The notes: generated by a model not told the origin, from the letters alone. A stretch of DNA of 48,824 bases from Deltaproteobacteria bacterium RIFOXYD12_FULL_56_24 (GCA_001799285.1 MGTD01000033.1:1-48824); one strand, 5' to 3'; positions 35,521 through 44,850 are shown, counted from the stretch's first letter. Numbers and translations are program-made.

Positions 35521-38500
35521 CGGATAATCTCCCGCCAGTTGATGATCCGGTCGTTGCCTCGGTAGATGCCGAAATTAGCTCGAGCGAATGGGTTTTCGTT
35601 GTAGTCGTTGCCCGCATTGTCCCATTCGTATTGCAACCAGGCGGCAACGGTCAGGGTGTAGAGGAGAGGTCCTGTTTTGTTAGGGGCGGAAAGTGTGAAA
35701 TCCTGCCCGTTACCCACATTGGTGCCACTGGCCGTGACATCGGTGCAGATCAGAGTGTCGGCCGCGTTTGCATCTGTGCAGGCCAGAGCGGCCGCGCTGA
35801 AACTTACGCAGGAATCATCGGCATTGGTGATAAAGGCGGAGCCGTTGTAGTATTGGCTCTGTAGACGCATCTTGAGCGCTTCTCTTTCAGTGCCATAGGC
35901 ATTTTTCAGCACCAGACGGCCATAACGAAGCGGCGTGGCGGCTGTTTGCACTGAAGTGGCCGTAGCTATGGTTACGTCATCTGTGTCGGTGGGCTTGGCG
36001 TTGATCGTAATATTGGCTGGGACAACGGGCGAGGCAGGACGGCTTGCCTGGTGAATGGCGGCTACTGAGGCTATGCCATTGCTCCAGCTGCCGGTTGGCG
36101 CTGTGGCGCTTGCTAAAAGAGTTGAGCTTGGGTTAGGGGTGGTATCCCAGGTTGCGGTGAAGTTGTAGTTGTTCCAGCTGGTCAGGTCGAGCTTGGCGAA
36201 ATTACCCGTGTAGTTCTGGGTTGTCCCGTTTGCGGCATTTTGCGCGGTCAGGGTAAAGGGAGTGGCAAAACCATCCTGGCCGAAGTAAGTAAAATTGCCA
36301 GCGTCACAGCCCTCTGTTACCGCGCCAGGGGTAATGGCAAAATGATCGGGGATGAAGCGGCCCAGGTTGGCGGAGGCGCCGGTGGTGGAAAGCGAAGCCC
36401 CAAGAAAGGTGCTGTTGGTGGCGGTGAGACTAATAACCCCGACCTCACTCCAGGCGAGGTTGCTTACCGTGGCCACTCCGCTGCTGAAGTCCGATCGGTG
36501 GATGGCGATGGTGCCGCTCAAGGCTCCGTCCGCGGTCCCGGCCCCGGTGGGGGCAAGCCGGTTATGGGTGAGATTCACCGTCTCCGTGGCGTTGTTGCTG
36601 CCTGAACCGAAACTTGGGGTGATAGTGGGGGGGGTGGTGGAGGTCCGGGCGGTGATTGTGGCCTTGAATTGCTCACCGGCCTTGGCAAAGGCGCTGCCGC
36701 CGCCGACCAGCTCCGGGTCGGTGGGCGCGGCCGTGCAGGCGCCGACCACCGAGGCAGCGCAGGGGATTACCGAAAAATCGTAGGGCTTGACGATAAAAGC
36801 ATTGGTGGCGCCGGAAAGGAGGACAGAGCTCACGGTTTTCCTCGCATGCAGGGTCACCCTGCCAACATCGCCGTAATTAAAGGTAAACGGAGCGTTCCCG
36901 CCTGCATCAAAAGTCATGGGTACGGAGGGAGTGTAGCTGGTTACGCTCCCGTTGTTGTTTCGGGCGATGGTTGTGGCGGTGCCGCCGTTGATGTTCATCA
37001 GGTCGGCGGCGTAGCAGGTGGCGGGGTCGTTGCACTCATAGGCCAGGTCAACGGAGTTGGCTCCAACCAGCGCAGCCTCGCAGGCCCCGGTGGTGGTGCT
37101 GGTTTTGATCGCCCGCAGGTAATAGGGGCCCGAAGGGGTGCCGGCGGTCTGGCTTGGGATGGTGAGTCCGCTGCCGCCGGTTGTGGCGGCAAAGATGAAA
37201 CCGACATCGGAAAAAATCAGATTGCAGTCCTGAGTTGCCCCGATGTAGCAACGGGTGGCCCCGGCAGGGGAGGGGCTGACCGCGCTGGTCCCCAGGGTCA
37301 CGGTTGTGGGGATGGTTTTGCTTAAATCTACCATGGTCGAGCCGATGAAGGTAATGGGGTTGCTCGACCAGCCCGTGCCGGACAGAGTGACCGTGGTGCT
37401 GCTTGTAGCATTCGAGGTGCAGTTTACATCGGCGCAGGCCTTGACGGTGATGGTCTCCGGCATACAGGTCAGGCCGTCGCCGTCGTGTTCTAGGCGGATA
37501 TGGTCCAGACTGCTGCTTGTCGTACACGCTTCGATCTGGACATTGTCGATATAGAACTCATCATCACCGCCATTTGCGCTCGTTACCACGAAGGCAAGGC
37601 GGAAGTTGCCGGCGATATAAGCAGTGATATCTTGCGAGAAGGTGCCTCCTGCACCCTGGTCGTTATTGAACGTCTGAATGGTCGTCCAGTCCGCTCCCCC
37701 ATTGGCGGAAACGCGAACCTCCAGGGTGTCATGGCTATCCCAGCCGGACTCGCTGTAATCAAAACTCAGGGTCGCGCTGGTATAGCCGGAAAGGTCGGCT
37801 TCTCGATAGATGGAGGTGTTGTTATCGGCGTCACCCTCGAATTGCAAGCGGTTGCCGGCGATTTCGATATCGCCGTTCGACGATGAGCCGTTGTCGCCGA
37901 CCTCGGTCCAGTTGCCTGTCCAGCTTGCCGTGCCATCGTTGCGACCATAACTGTCCGAGGAAAATTCGTCGCGGAAGGTCGCGCAGTCCGTCGACGCGTT
38001 GTAGCGCAGGACGACAATACCCGCCCCGCCCTCGCCACCATTGTAAGCAGAGCCGCTGTCCGACCCAGTGGCGCCGCCACCACCGCCGCCCGTGTTGGCC
38101 GTACCGGAATTGCCGGCGCCGCGTCCAGTGGGGGCGGACCCACCGCCACCCAACCCCGCTGCCCCACCCGCTCCGCCGCCGTCCGCGCCACCGCCGCCGC
38201 CACCACCGTAGTAGACACTCGCACCCGTAATGTTGTTCTCCACGCCATCGCCACCATCGCCGCCGGTAGTATCAGTGCCATTCGCGCCTGCCTCTCCGGC
38301 GCCGCCGCCGCCGCCACCACCGTCGTTATTGTTGCCGTCGCCACCGTCGTTGCCTTGGCCGGCAGTGCCGTCGCCGCCGTGATCATTGTCGCTGCCGCCG
38401 CCGCCTGATCCGCCGTCCCTGCCATTATGCCCGCCCTCGCGCGCACCGCCGCCGCCGCCGATCGCCGTCAATGTCGAGAATGTTGAATCCCCGCCGTTCC

Positions 38501-39977
38501 CGCCATTGTCAGAACCCGTTCCGGCCGCACCACCGCCACCGACAATGATGCTGTAGCTTGTGCCCGGCGTCACGGCAACACTCGTACCGCTGAGTATGCC
38601 CCCAGCACCGCCGCCTCCTGCGCCATCCTCGTCATCGCTTCCAATGCCGCCGCCACCACCGCCGCCCGCCACGACCAGATAGCGAACATGCGTCACTCCG
38701 GCGGGCGGCGTGAATGTCCCGTTGCCGGTACAGGTGATAAGGGTATCGGCGCCCACCGTACTCTCGGTACAGCCGCCGGAGACAACAGTGCCATCGTCGA
38801 TAGGGCAGGGGTTGCTCCGGGCGCTTCCGTCCCAATTGTTGCCGGCAAGTTCGTTGGCATAGATGCTGCTGATCGAGCTGGCGGAAAGAGCGGCAGCAAA
38901 TACCTTGAACTCGTCGAGCTGCGCTTCCAGCGCCTGGCTGCTGGTAAAACCGCCGCCGAAGGAGTCCTGCTCCTGGCCAGTCAACAGGGCGTTGCTGTTG
39001 GTGATCGACAAGGCATTTGAGCTGCGGGTGTTGCAGTCCAGCAGGGTCGCGTCGAGATAGACGCAGACGCTGGTGCCGGAACGGGTGACCGCCAGGTGAT
39101 GCCAGGCGCCGTTGGCAAAGGACGAAGCAGCATTGTAATTGTTGCCCTCGTCGCGAATGTTTACCCGGATCCCCGTGCTGTTGACGAGATAAATTTCTAT
39201 CTCATCGTCTCCCGAACCACTACCCAGGCCGTGGAAAATTTCCTGCTGCGATTTATTGGCCGAGGTTTTGAACCACAGGCTGATGGTAAAATTGGTGCGC
39301 CCGTTTAAGAGCGAGATCGGCCAGCGGATGTAGTCGCTCGTGCCTGAGGCGGAAAGATCGGCGGCATGATTGACCACTCCGCCGGAAACCGTGTTCGTGC
39401 TGTAAGGAGTGCCGTGATAACTGCCGGCTGAATCGCTTACTGCGCCGCTTGTCCCGCTGGTCCAGGAGCATTCATCAAAACGGTAATCGGCAACCGGGGT
39501 CGGTTGCTGGACGGTGATCGCGTTGTTCAGGTCAAAGTTGCTGCCGGTCTGGCCGCCGCAGTTGTCATTGGAATAAGGCTTGAGGGTGAGGGTATGGGTG
39601 CCGGGAGTTGTCGGGGCGGTGATGCTGAAGCTGACACTGTCCGGGCCTGGTTCTTCCCGGTCAGAATGATTGCTGCAGGTGTCGACCCCGTTGACCGTCC
39701 ATTTGGTTGATTCCCACTCACCGTTTGCGCCGCTGGTGTTGCCGGAGTAGTTCAGGGTGACGGCAACGTCGATCGATTCGCTGGGAGCAACGGTTACCGA
39801 ACTTCCGCTATTGACGGTGGCGGAGGTGATGTCGAAATCAGCTCGGGCCAGGCCGGGGATAAACAGCGCCAATAAAAACAGGGACACTCCCCATATTTTG
39901 ACCAGAGCGGCGTGTGGCAACGCAGCTGGGTTCGCAGCATTTTCTTGTGTCGGCTGGGGAGAAGTAATTGAGCTCAT
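35517..39977 (-). CDS. mshQ: MshQ-like giant putative pilus-tip protein (LamG, Gly-rich and DUF6701 modules)
   Basis: With ATG 39977 it has 1,486 residues. A signal peptide (IWGVSLFLLALFIPGLARA) follows a 25-residue N-terminus. In order: a beta domain (about 47-160), a LamG/concanavalin-like sandwich (about 164-376, WHHLAVTRSG; LDEFKVFAAALS), a Gly-rich domain (about 420-659, TFTPPAGVTHVRYLVVAGGGGGG and many G-G-D/N-G runs), a jelly-roll-like domain (about 665-825, SFDYSESGWDSHDTLEVRVS), then the C-terminal DUF6701/MshQ region with many Cys (RFIPDHFAIT; RYGRLVLKNAYGTEREALKMRLQSQYY). First gene of the operon. Likely at the pilus tip, binding glycans or surfaces. The frame is open to 40049, but that start lies in the promoter. 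Confidence 0.87.
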   Translation of the reverse strand: MSSITSPQPTQENAANPAALPHAALVKIWGVSLFLLALFIPGLARADFDITSATVNSGSSVTVAPSESIDVAVTLNYSGNTSGANGEWESTKWTVNGVDTCSNHSDREEPGPDSVSFSITAPTTPGTHTLTLKPYSNDNCGGQTGSNFDLNNAITVQQPTPVADYRFDECSWTSGTSGAVSDSAGSYHGTPYSTNTVSGGVVNHAADLSASGTSDYIRWPISLLNGRTNFTISLWFKTSANKSQQEIFHGLGSGSGDDEIEIYLVNSTGIRVNIRDEGNNYNAASSFANGAWHHLAVTRSGTSVCVYLDATLLDCNTRSSNALSITNSNALLTGQEQDSFGGGFTSSQALEAQLDEFKVFAAALSASSISSIYANELAGNNWDGSARSNPCPIDDGTVVSGGCTESTVGADTLITCTGNGTFTPPAGVTHVRYLVVAGGGGGGGIGSDDEDGAGGGGAGGILSGTSVAVTPGTSYSIIVGGGGAAGTGSDNGGNGGDSTFSTLTAIGGGGGAREGGHNGRDGGSGGGGSDNDHGGDGTAGQGNDGGDGNNNDGGGGGGGAGEAGANGTDTTGGDGGDGVENNITGASVYYGGGGGGGADGGGAGGAAGLGGGGSAPTGRGAGNSGTANTGGGGGGATGSDSGSAYNGGEGGAGIVVLRYNASTDCATFRDEFSSDSYGRNDGTASWTGNWTEVGDNGSSSNGDIEIAGNRLQFEGDADNNTSIYREADLSGYTSATLSFDYSESGWDSHDTLEVRVSANGGADWTTIQTFNNDQGAGGTFSQDITAYIAGNFRLAFVVTSANGGDDEFYIDNVQIEACTTSSSLDHIRLEHDGDGLTCMPETITVKACADVNCTSNATSSTTVTLSGTGWSSNPITFIGSTMVDLSKTIPTTVTLGTSAVSPSPAGATRCYIGATQDCNLIFSDVGFIFAATTGGSGLTIPSQTAGTPSGPYYLRAIKTSTTTGACEAALVGANSVDLAYECNDPATCYAADLMNINGGTATTIARNNNGSVTSYTPSVPMTFDAGGNAPFTFNYGDVGRVTLHARKTVSSVLLSGATNAFIVKPYDFSVIPCAASVVGACTAAPTDPELVGGGSAFAKAGEQFKATITARTSTTPPTITPSFGSGSNNATETVNLTHNRLAPTGAGTADGALSGTIAIHRSDFSSGVATVSNLAWSEVGVISLTATNSTFLGASLSTTGASANLGRFIPDHFAITPGAVTEGCDAGNFTYFGQDGFATPFTLTAQNAANGTTQNYTGNFAKLDLTSWNNYNFTATWDTTPNPSSTLLASATAPTGSWSNGIASVAAIHQASRPASPVVPANITINAKPTDTDDVTIATATSVQTAATPLRYGRLVLKNAYGTEREALKMRLQSQYYNGSAFITNADDSCVSFSAAALACTDANAADTLICTDVTASGTNVGNGQDFTLSAPNKTGPLLYTLTVAAWLQYEWDNAGNDYNENPFARANFGIYRGNDRIINWREIIR

Positions 39978-40025
39978 TACGATCTCATGATCGATCCTTT
40001 GTCTGCTGCTGGTTGCGATCAAAGC

Positions 40026-40054
40026 AGTGTACTTAAACGTGATGATCATGTCAA
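40026..40054 (-). promoter_or_regulatory. strong sigma70 promoter of the MSHA operon
   Basis: TTGACA (40054-40049), a 17-nt spacer and TACACT (40031-40026) on the minus strand. Transcription should start near 40019, about 40 nt before ATG 39977. This rules out the farther ATG at 40049 as a start. It is the only good promoter seen ahead of 17 kb of overlapping genes. Confidence 0.7.
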
Positions 40055-40212
40055 CGGAAGGCTGGGGTAAGAATGATGAAACCTTATAACTTCATAGCCT
40101 GAGGGCTAGATTGGCAAATGAGCCAACCGATAAAACTGCAAAAATATTACCCGCAATCCCACCACGCTTATAATTGAATATAATTCCAGTCAACCTCAAT
40201 TTGTAGACCAGC

Positions 40213-40394
40213 ATGAAGGCCCAACCTCTTTCGGATGTAAAAATTAAACTCGGCGTCTTGGTCAATGCGTTAAATTCCACCGAGCAGAAATGATCATCAC
40301 CAAGAATGGCAGGCGTGGCGTGTTGGTGAACCATGCCGAATTTGAAAGCTGGAGGGAGACCTTGATGGTTAAATCCGCTTCAAGCTGTTCATAA
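40213..40394 (+). pseudogene. Phd/YefM-type antitoxin remnant (frameshifted)
   Basis: ATG 40213 gives MKAQPLSDVKIKLGVLVNALNSTEQK and then TGA at 40291. Two frames over, IITKNGRRGVLVNHAEFESWRETL continues the antitoxin pattern (ITKNGxxxxVLVxxxEFES). One lost base at about 40290 explains it. The tail after 40345 is not antitoxin-like, so a deletion fused it to the toxin remnant. Confidence 0.7.
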
Positions 40395-40475
40395 TCATCT
40401 ATAAAGGTGCGGTAGAGGTACACATCATTGTCCCAATTGGCCCTGGGCGATATATATAAAAAGATACTTTCCTGA
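40382..40475 (+). pseudogene. RelE/ParE-type toxin C-terminal remnant
   Basis: FIIIYKGAVEVHIIVPIGPGRYI in one frame and then GDIYKKILS-stop one frame on recall the strand-and-tail end of RelE-like toxins (YRVEGxxVEVHIxxVGPRxDIY). It sits just behind the antitoxin relic and lacks the toxin N-terminus. The remaining gap to 40636 holds nothing else clear. Confidence 0.5.
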
Positions 40476-40636
40476 TCATCAGCAGGGGAAATCCGTAACC
40501 TTAGAGAGCCAATTTTACAAAAAAAACCTCCTTTGATAAATTGACTTTCCAGAGATTTTCCTATACTTATTAGCCTTTCCTAAAAATATTTATCTCTGGA
40601 ACAGACTACCGATACCCTTTGCGAGCAGACTTTCAT

Positions 40637-41137
40637 ATGTCAACTGATCAGTCCACGCCAGCCCCAAAAAGACTCAGCGCCAGCCTGGAAGACTATCTGG
40701 AAACCATCTTTCACATCATCGCCGAAAAGCAGGTGGCCAGAGCCAAGGAGATTGCCAGCACCCTCAAAGTCAGCCGTTCCTCAGTCACCGAAGCCTTTCG
40801 CTCCCTGTCCCAAAAGGGGTTGATCAACTACGCACCTTACGAGGTCATCACCCTTACCCCTGCCGGGCGAGAAATGGCCAAGGATGTCATCCTCCGTCAT
40901 CGGGCACTAAAGGACTTCTTTATCAAGGTTCTGGCGGTCGGGGAAAAGATTGCGGAAGAAGGGGCCTGCAAGATTGAGCATGCCGCGCCAAGGGAGATCA
41001 TCGACCGGTTGACCAAGTTTGTCAATTTCATCGAGCAATGCCCACGGGGCGGCAACGATCTGATCTCGGAATTCAGCAAGTATTGCCAGACCGGAAAAAT
41101 AGACAAGGAAAGTATTGCCCACTGTCTGAAAAAGTAG
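40637..41137 (+). CDS. DtxR/MntR-family metal-dependent regulator
   Basis: A 166-residue protein from ATG 40637. The N-terminal winged helix LEDYLETIFHIIAEKQVARAKEIASTLKVSRSSVTEAFRSLSQKGLINY is the DtxR DNA-binding domain, followed by the dimerisation/metal domain (RHRALKDFFIKVLAVGEKIAEEGACKIEHAAPREIIDRL), with metal-binding E, C and H in EEGACKIEH. A final CPRGGN is as in the FeoA-free short members. It probably senses Fe2+ or Mn2+; the target is unknown. The ribosome site is weak, and a TTG at 40619 is possible. Confidence 0.88.
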   Translation: MSTDQSTPAPKRLSASLEDYLETIFHIIAEKQVARAKEIASTLKVSRSSVTEAFRSLSQKGLINYAPYEVITLTPAGREMAKDVILRHRALKDFFIKVLAVGEKIAEEGACKIEHAAPREIIDRLTKFVNFIEQCPRGGNDLISEFSKYCQTGKIDKESIAHCLKK

Positions 41138-41190
41138 CCACAGTCAGGTGGGATTACAGGAAGGCAACACCCAAAAGAAAGAGAGCGCAG

Positions 41191-41391
41191 ATGGACGGCA
41201 CATTCACGGAAGGCTGGTTTATCCACCCCAATCATGGACTTATCAGGGTTTTCTCCAAAAGCGGGGGATGGCTCTACCAGTGTTACTCAAAAAACGGCCA
41301 GAAGGCGCTCTCCAAGGCGCGCCCCATGGATAACTGGGTCTGGGCCTTGAGCGAGGCAGCAGACCAGGATTTAGGGGCCGTTATAAAATAA
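41191..41391 (+). CDS. small protein of unknown function after the DtxR-type gene
   Basis: 66 residues from ATG 41191 (GAGAG upstream), starting 53 nt after the regulator on the same strand. Aromatic-rich sheet-like sequence: GWFIHPNHGLIRVFSKSGGWLYQCYSK, then NWVWALSEA. No transmembrane segment or known motif. The conserved-looking codon use and spacing suggest it is real and cotranscribed. Its stop overlaps the left arm of the inverted repeat at 41373-41425. Family not recognised. Confidence 0.5.
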   Translation: MDGTFTEGWFIHPNHGLIRVFSKSGGWLYQCYSKNGQKALSKARPMDNWVWALSEAADQDLGAVIK

Positions 41392-41425
41392 TCATTACAT
41401 TCTCATCTATTTTATTACGGCCCCT
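41373..41425. terminator. 18-bp inverted repeat between two gene ends
   Basis: 41373-41390 and 41408-41425 match at 17 of 18 positions with a 17-nt loop. It lies between the stop of the small gene and the stop of aspC, at a convergent junction. There is no long T run on either side, so a bidirectional terminator is likely but unproven. Confidence 0.5.
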
Positions 41426-41501
41426 TATGCCGCTTACGATATGATAATGTTACAGTTATTTAATTACGACGGCTTAGTCAGCCCAGGCTGAGGCCGGTCT
41501 T

Positions 41502-42710
41502 CTAAGAGAGTTTCCCCAGAGCCTCGGCCAGCCGCTTCATGCCCTCTTCGATGGTCCCCATCCCGGTGGCAAAGGAGAAACGGATAAAGGCATCCGCCCC
41601 GAAAGCCGCCCCCGGCACCGTGGCCAGCAAGGCCTCGTCCAGCAGATAATCCGCCAGATCAAGCGAGTTTGCCATCACCTTCCCCTGGAAACTCCGGCCA
41701 TAGTAAGCGGAAACATTAGGGAACACATAGAAAGCGCCCTTGGGCCGCACACAGGTAACGCCGGGGATATTGCCCAGCGCACTCATGATGAAATCAAGGC
41801 GCGGCACGAAGGCGTCCCGCATCATGGTCGGGAAATCCTGAGGACCGCTCACTGCGGCCAGCGCCGCCTTCTGGGAGATAGAGCAGGGGTTGGAGGTGCT
41901 CTGACTCTGGATCTTGTTCATGGCCGCAATAATTCTCTTGGGCCCGGCCGTATAGCCGATGCGCCAGCCGGTCATGGCAAAGGATTTGGAAACCCCGTTA
42001 AGCACCAGGGTCTGCTCGGCGAGCCGTTTGTCCACATCCAGGATATGGGGCAGCTTTTCAGCGCCGTAAACGATGGTGTCGTAAATATCGTCGGAGATGA
42101 TCAACCACTTATTGGCCAGAGCCATCTTGGCCACCGCTTCAAGCGCCTGGGCGGAAAATACGGCACCGGTCGGGTTGGAAGGGCTGTTGAGGATAATGGC
42201 CTTGGTCTTCGGAGTGGCGTAGCGGGTCAGTAGCTCCTCGCTCAGGTCAAAGCCGTTGACCTCGGAGAGCGGCACCTCCACCGGGGTTCCGCCTGCCAGC
42301 AGAACGATGGGCGGATAGGAAACCCAGTACGGGGTCGGGATCAGCACCTCGTCGCCGGGGCCGAAGAGGGCCTGGGCCATGTTGTAGAGCCCGTGCTTGC
42401 CGCCGCAGCAGACCTGGATCTGATCGGGCTCATAGCTCCAACCCTTGTCCTGTGCCAACCGGTTGGCGATTGCCTCCCGCAGCTCCGGAATCCCCGGCAC
42501 CGCGGTGTAGCGGGTAAACCCCTCGTCGATGGCCTTTTTCCCGGCCTCGCACACATGGGGCGGGGTATCAAAATCAGGCTCGCCCACACTGAAATTGAGG
42601 ATGTCGGCGCCCGCCGCCTTGAGGGCCTTGGCCTTGGCGTTCACGGCCAGGGTGGGCGAAGGCTTGATCTGCTTGACTCGTTGCGCAAGAGCAATAATTT
42701 CCGCTTCCAT
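41502..42710 (-). CDS. class I PLP-dependent aspartate aminotransferase
   Basis: 402 residues. The PLP Lys is K242 in LNGVSKSFAMTGWRIGYTAG. Also visible: FSVGEPDFDTPPHV, the NSPSNPTGAVF stretch (N binds PLP) and C-terminal RFSFATG with the carboxylate-binding Arg. This is the type I-gamma (Thermus/Bacillus AspB-like) group, which makes aspartate from oxaloacetate and glutamate; some members also act on prephenate or other acids. The initiation region has AAGGAA. MITE A3 sits between it and truA. Confidence 0.92.
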   Translation of the reverse strand: MEAEIIALAQRVKQIKPSPTLAVNAKAKALKAAGADILNFSVGEPDFDTPPHVCEAGKKAIDEGFTRYTAVPGIPELREAIANRLAQDKGWSYEPDQIQVCCGGKHGLYNMAQALFGPGDEVLIPTPYWVSYPPIVLLAGGTPVEVPLSEVNGFDLSEELLTRYATPKTKAIILNSPSNPTGAVFSAQALEAVAKMALANKWLIISDDIYDTIVYGAEKLPHILDVDKRLAEQTLVLNGVSKSFAMTGWRIGYTAGPKRIIAAMNKIQSQSTSNPCSISQKAALAAVSGPQDFPTMMRDAFVPRLDFIMSALGNIPGVTCVRPKGAFYVFPNVSAYYGRSFQGKVMANSLDLADYLLDEALLATVPGAAFGADAFIRFSFATGMGTIEEGMKRLAEALGKLS

Positions 42711-42791
42711 TTTCCTTCCTTGTAATGGCGTTTACAGGATGGGAGAAGTGCCGAACCAGAATGCTTCATCCCGTAATTGGTTACACACAAA

Positions 42792-42998
42792 GTAACTATC
42801 CAGCTCAAGGCCGGAAACGAACAAAAACATCCCAAACCGTAACTATCCAGCAATGCCGTAGCTGCTAGGCAGAAGCCTGCGAAGTGTGCTGGTGCCCATG
42901 AGCAGGCTGATATAGCTGAGTTGAGCAGCTTGTCTGCTCAAACGAAACTTATACCCTCTGGGTGCAACAACGCAGATGCGGTGCTGCTGGATAGTTAC
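42792..42998 (-). mobile_element. MITE family A, copy A3 (207 bp, carries nested R element)
   Basis: The same ends and body as A1 and A2. Flanking direct repeats ACACAAA are on both sides (42785-42791, 42999-43005), 8 bp if the terminal C is shared. It contains R3 in the opposite orientation and at a different site from R1. Confidence 0.88.
42912..42965 (+). repeat. R element, copy R3 (nested in A3)
   Basis: 54 bp with hairpin GAGCAG/CTGCTC, inserted after the CAGGCTGAT stretch of the A body. A2 shows the empty site (GGCTGATAACAACGC). The exact boundary is ambiguous by one base. Confidence 0.85.
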
Positions 42999-43005
42999 AC
43001 ACAAA

Positions 43006-43767
43006 TCAGTACAAAACATTCTTCAAGGTCAAGCCCCTGGCGGGTGCAGTCATCCCCGCCTGCGACCGATCCCGGGCCACCACGATTTTCTGAAAATCAA
43101 GGGGCGCCAGCCGACCGCGCCCCACGGCAAAGAGGGTGCCGACAATATTGCGCACCATATGACGCAGAAAGCCGTCCCCCCCGATGGTCAACCGATACAG
43201 CCGACCATCTTTTCCCTCGGCGGTAAGGCGGGCGGTAAAAATGGTCCGCACGGCGCCCCTGCCCCCGGTAAGAGAAAGATCACGGGAGCCGGCGGTCTCA
43301 AAGCTGCTGAAATCATGGGTTCCGACCAGCATCGGCAGACAGAGCTGCACGGCCTCGCAATCGAAATCCCTCCGGACCTGGACGGCATACAGCCGCAGAC
43401 AGGGCGGCATGATCTCCGTGGCCATAAAGGTGTATTCATACACCTTGCCCGTGGCGTTATAGCGCGCATGAAAATCATTGGCAACATTTTCAGCAGCAAG
43501 CACCCTGATTGCCTCGGGCAGCATGCTGTTCAATCCCTTCACCAGGCCGGGAAGTGGAATGGCCGACTCGGTCTGAAAATTGGCCGCCATCCCCTCGGCA
43601 TGCACCCCGGCATCGGTGCGCCCGGCCCCGTGGAGAATAACCGGAGCCTGGGTCAACCGGACAAGGGCCTCTTCCACGACCTGCTGGATGGAGGGCTGAC
43701 CAAGCTGCCTCTGCCAACCGGCGTAACCGGTCCCGTCATAACCCAGGACAAGCTTAATGTTTCGCAC
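43006..43767 (-). CDS. truA: tRNA pseudouridine(38-40) synthase TruA
   Basis: 253 residues from GTG 43767. The catalytic Asp is D52 in GAGRTDAGVHA. MRNIKLVLGYDGTGYAGWQRQ opens the fold, and DGFLRHMVRNIVGTLFAVGRGRL closes the active site. Modifies the anticodon stem of several tRNAs. argC lies 6 nt upstream on the same strand, so they are cotranscribed. Confidence 0.97.
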   Translation of the reverse strand: MRNIKLVLGYDGTGYAGWQRQLGQPSIQQVVEEALVRLTQAPVILHGAGRTDAGVHAEGMAANFQTESAIPLPGLVKGLNSMLPEAIRVLAAENVANDFHARYNATGKVYEYTFMATEIMPPCLRLYAVQVRRDFDCEAVQLCLPMLVGTHDFSSFETAGSRDLSLTGGRGAVRTIFTARLTAEGKDGRLYRLTIGGDGFLRHMVRNIVGTLFAVGRGRLAPLDFQKIVVARDRSQAGMTAPARGLTLKNVLY

Positions 43768-43773
43768 CGATCT

Positions 43774-44805
43774 TTACGGAAAAAGAGGAACGATTCGAAG
43801 TCCGGTATTCTCAGGAAAGCCACACATGAGATTCATGTTCTGCACGGCTTGCCCGGAAGCGCCCTTGACCACGTTGTCTATGGCGGAAAGAATAACAACC
43901 CGGCCGGTGCGCGGATCAAACTTAAGGCCGATATCGCAGTAATTGCTGCCCCGGAGATACTGGGTCGCCGGATATTGTCCAGCTTGGCAAACCCGAACAA
44001 ATTCCTCGTCCCGATAATAATCCTGATAGAACTCGGTCAACTCGGGGAGCTGCTTGCCTGCCATGGCGTAAATCGTGCTGAGAATGCCCCGCGACATCGG
44101 CACCAGATGCGGGGTAAAAGATACCGTCACCGACCTACCGCACAACCCTCCCAGCTCCTGCTCGATCTCCGGGGTGTGCCGATGCTCACCCACCTTGTAA
44201 GCCTTGAAGCCATCGGCCACCTCGCAGTAGAGCGAGCCTACCTGCGCCGCCCGCCCTGCCCCGGAGGTCCCTGATTTTGAGTCAATGATGATGGTTTCCG
44301 GCTCAACCAGCCCGGCCTTGAGCAACGGCGCCAGCCCCAGGATAACGCTGGTCGGGTAGCAGCCGGGATTGGCCACCAGCTGCGCCTTGCGGATCGCCGC
44401 CCGATGCAGCTCGGGCAGACCGTACACCGCCGTGGCCAGCAGATCCTTGGCGCTGTGCGCCTGGTACCATTGCTCATAGACCTGCACGTCATGGAGGCGA
44501 AAGTCGGCGGAGAGATCAACAACCTTCTTGCCTGCGGCCACCAGCAGCGGCACGATATCCATCGCGGTCTGATGGGGCACCGCGGTAAAGAAAAAATCAG
44601 CCCGGTCGACAAGCGCCTCAACAGGCAGATCTTCGCAGAGGATGTCCGCCCTGCCCTGCAGGCTGGGAAAGACCTGGGAAAGCGGTTTCCCCGCATATTG
44701 CCGGGAAGTCGCCACCGTCAGCTCTACCTCGGGATGATTGCACAGAATCCGGGCCAGCTCCGCCCCGGTGTAGCCGGATGCCCCAACAATGGCGATTCGT
44801 ACCAT
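43774..44805 (-). CDS. argC: N-acetyl-gamma-glutamyl-phosphate reductase
   Basis: 343 residues from ATG 44805 (GGAG about 6 nt upstream). Third step of arginine biosynthesis, NADPH-dependent. Rossmann motif [15 protein letters not shown]; catalytic Cys149 in NPGCYPT; further [10 protein letters not shown] and [12 protein letters not shown] start at GTG 44817 is possible. argC probably heads its own unit with truA, since a terminator lies between it and rpsI. Confidence 0.97.
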   Translation of the reverse strand: MVRIAIVGASGYTGAELARILCNHPEVELTVATSRQYAGKPLSQVFPSLQGRADILCEDLPVEALVDRADFFFTAVPHQTAMDIVPLLVAAGKKVVDLSADFRLHDVQVYEQWYQAHSAKDLLATAVYGLPELHRAAIRKAQLVANPGCYPTSVILGLAPLLKAGLVEPETIIIDSKSGTSGAGRAAQVGSLYCEVADGFKAYKVGEHRHTPEIEQELGGLCGRSVTVSFTPHLVPMSRGILSTIYAMAGKQLPELTEFYQDYYRDEEFVRVCQAGQYPATQYLRGSNYCDIGLKFDPRTGRVVILSAIDNVVKGASGQAVQNMNLMCGFPENTGLRIVPLFP

Positions 44806-44850
44806 TTTTGTCTCCACTCACCCAAGAACACAGTAGGCCTGATTCAGGCC

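Noticed and set aside
37766-38446. 226-codon Ala-rich frame
   Set aside because: Alternative frame of the glycine-rich part of mshQ; composition artefact.
40049-40051. Upstream ATG for mshQ
   Set aside because: It overlaps the -35 element of the predicted promoter and lacks a ribosome site; ATG 39977 precedes the signal peptide.
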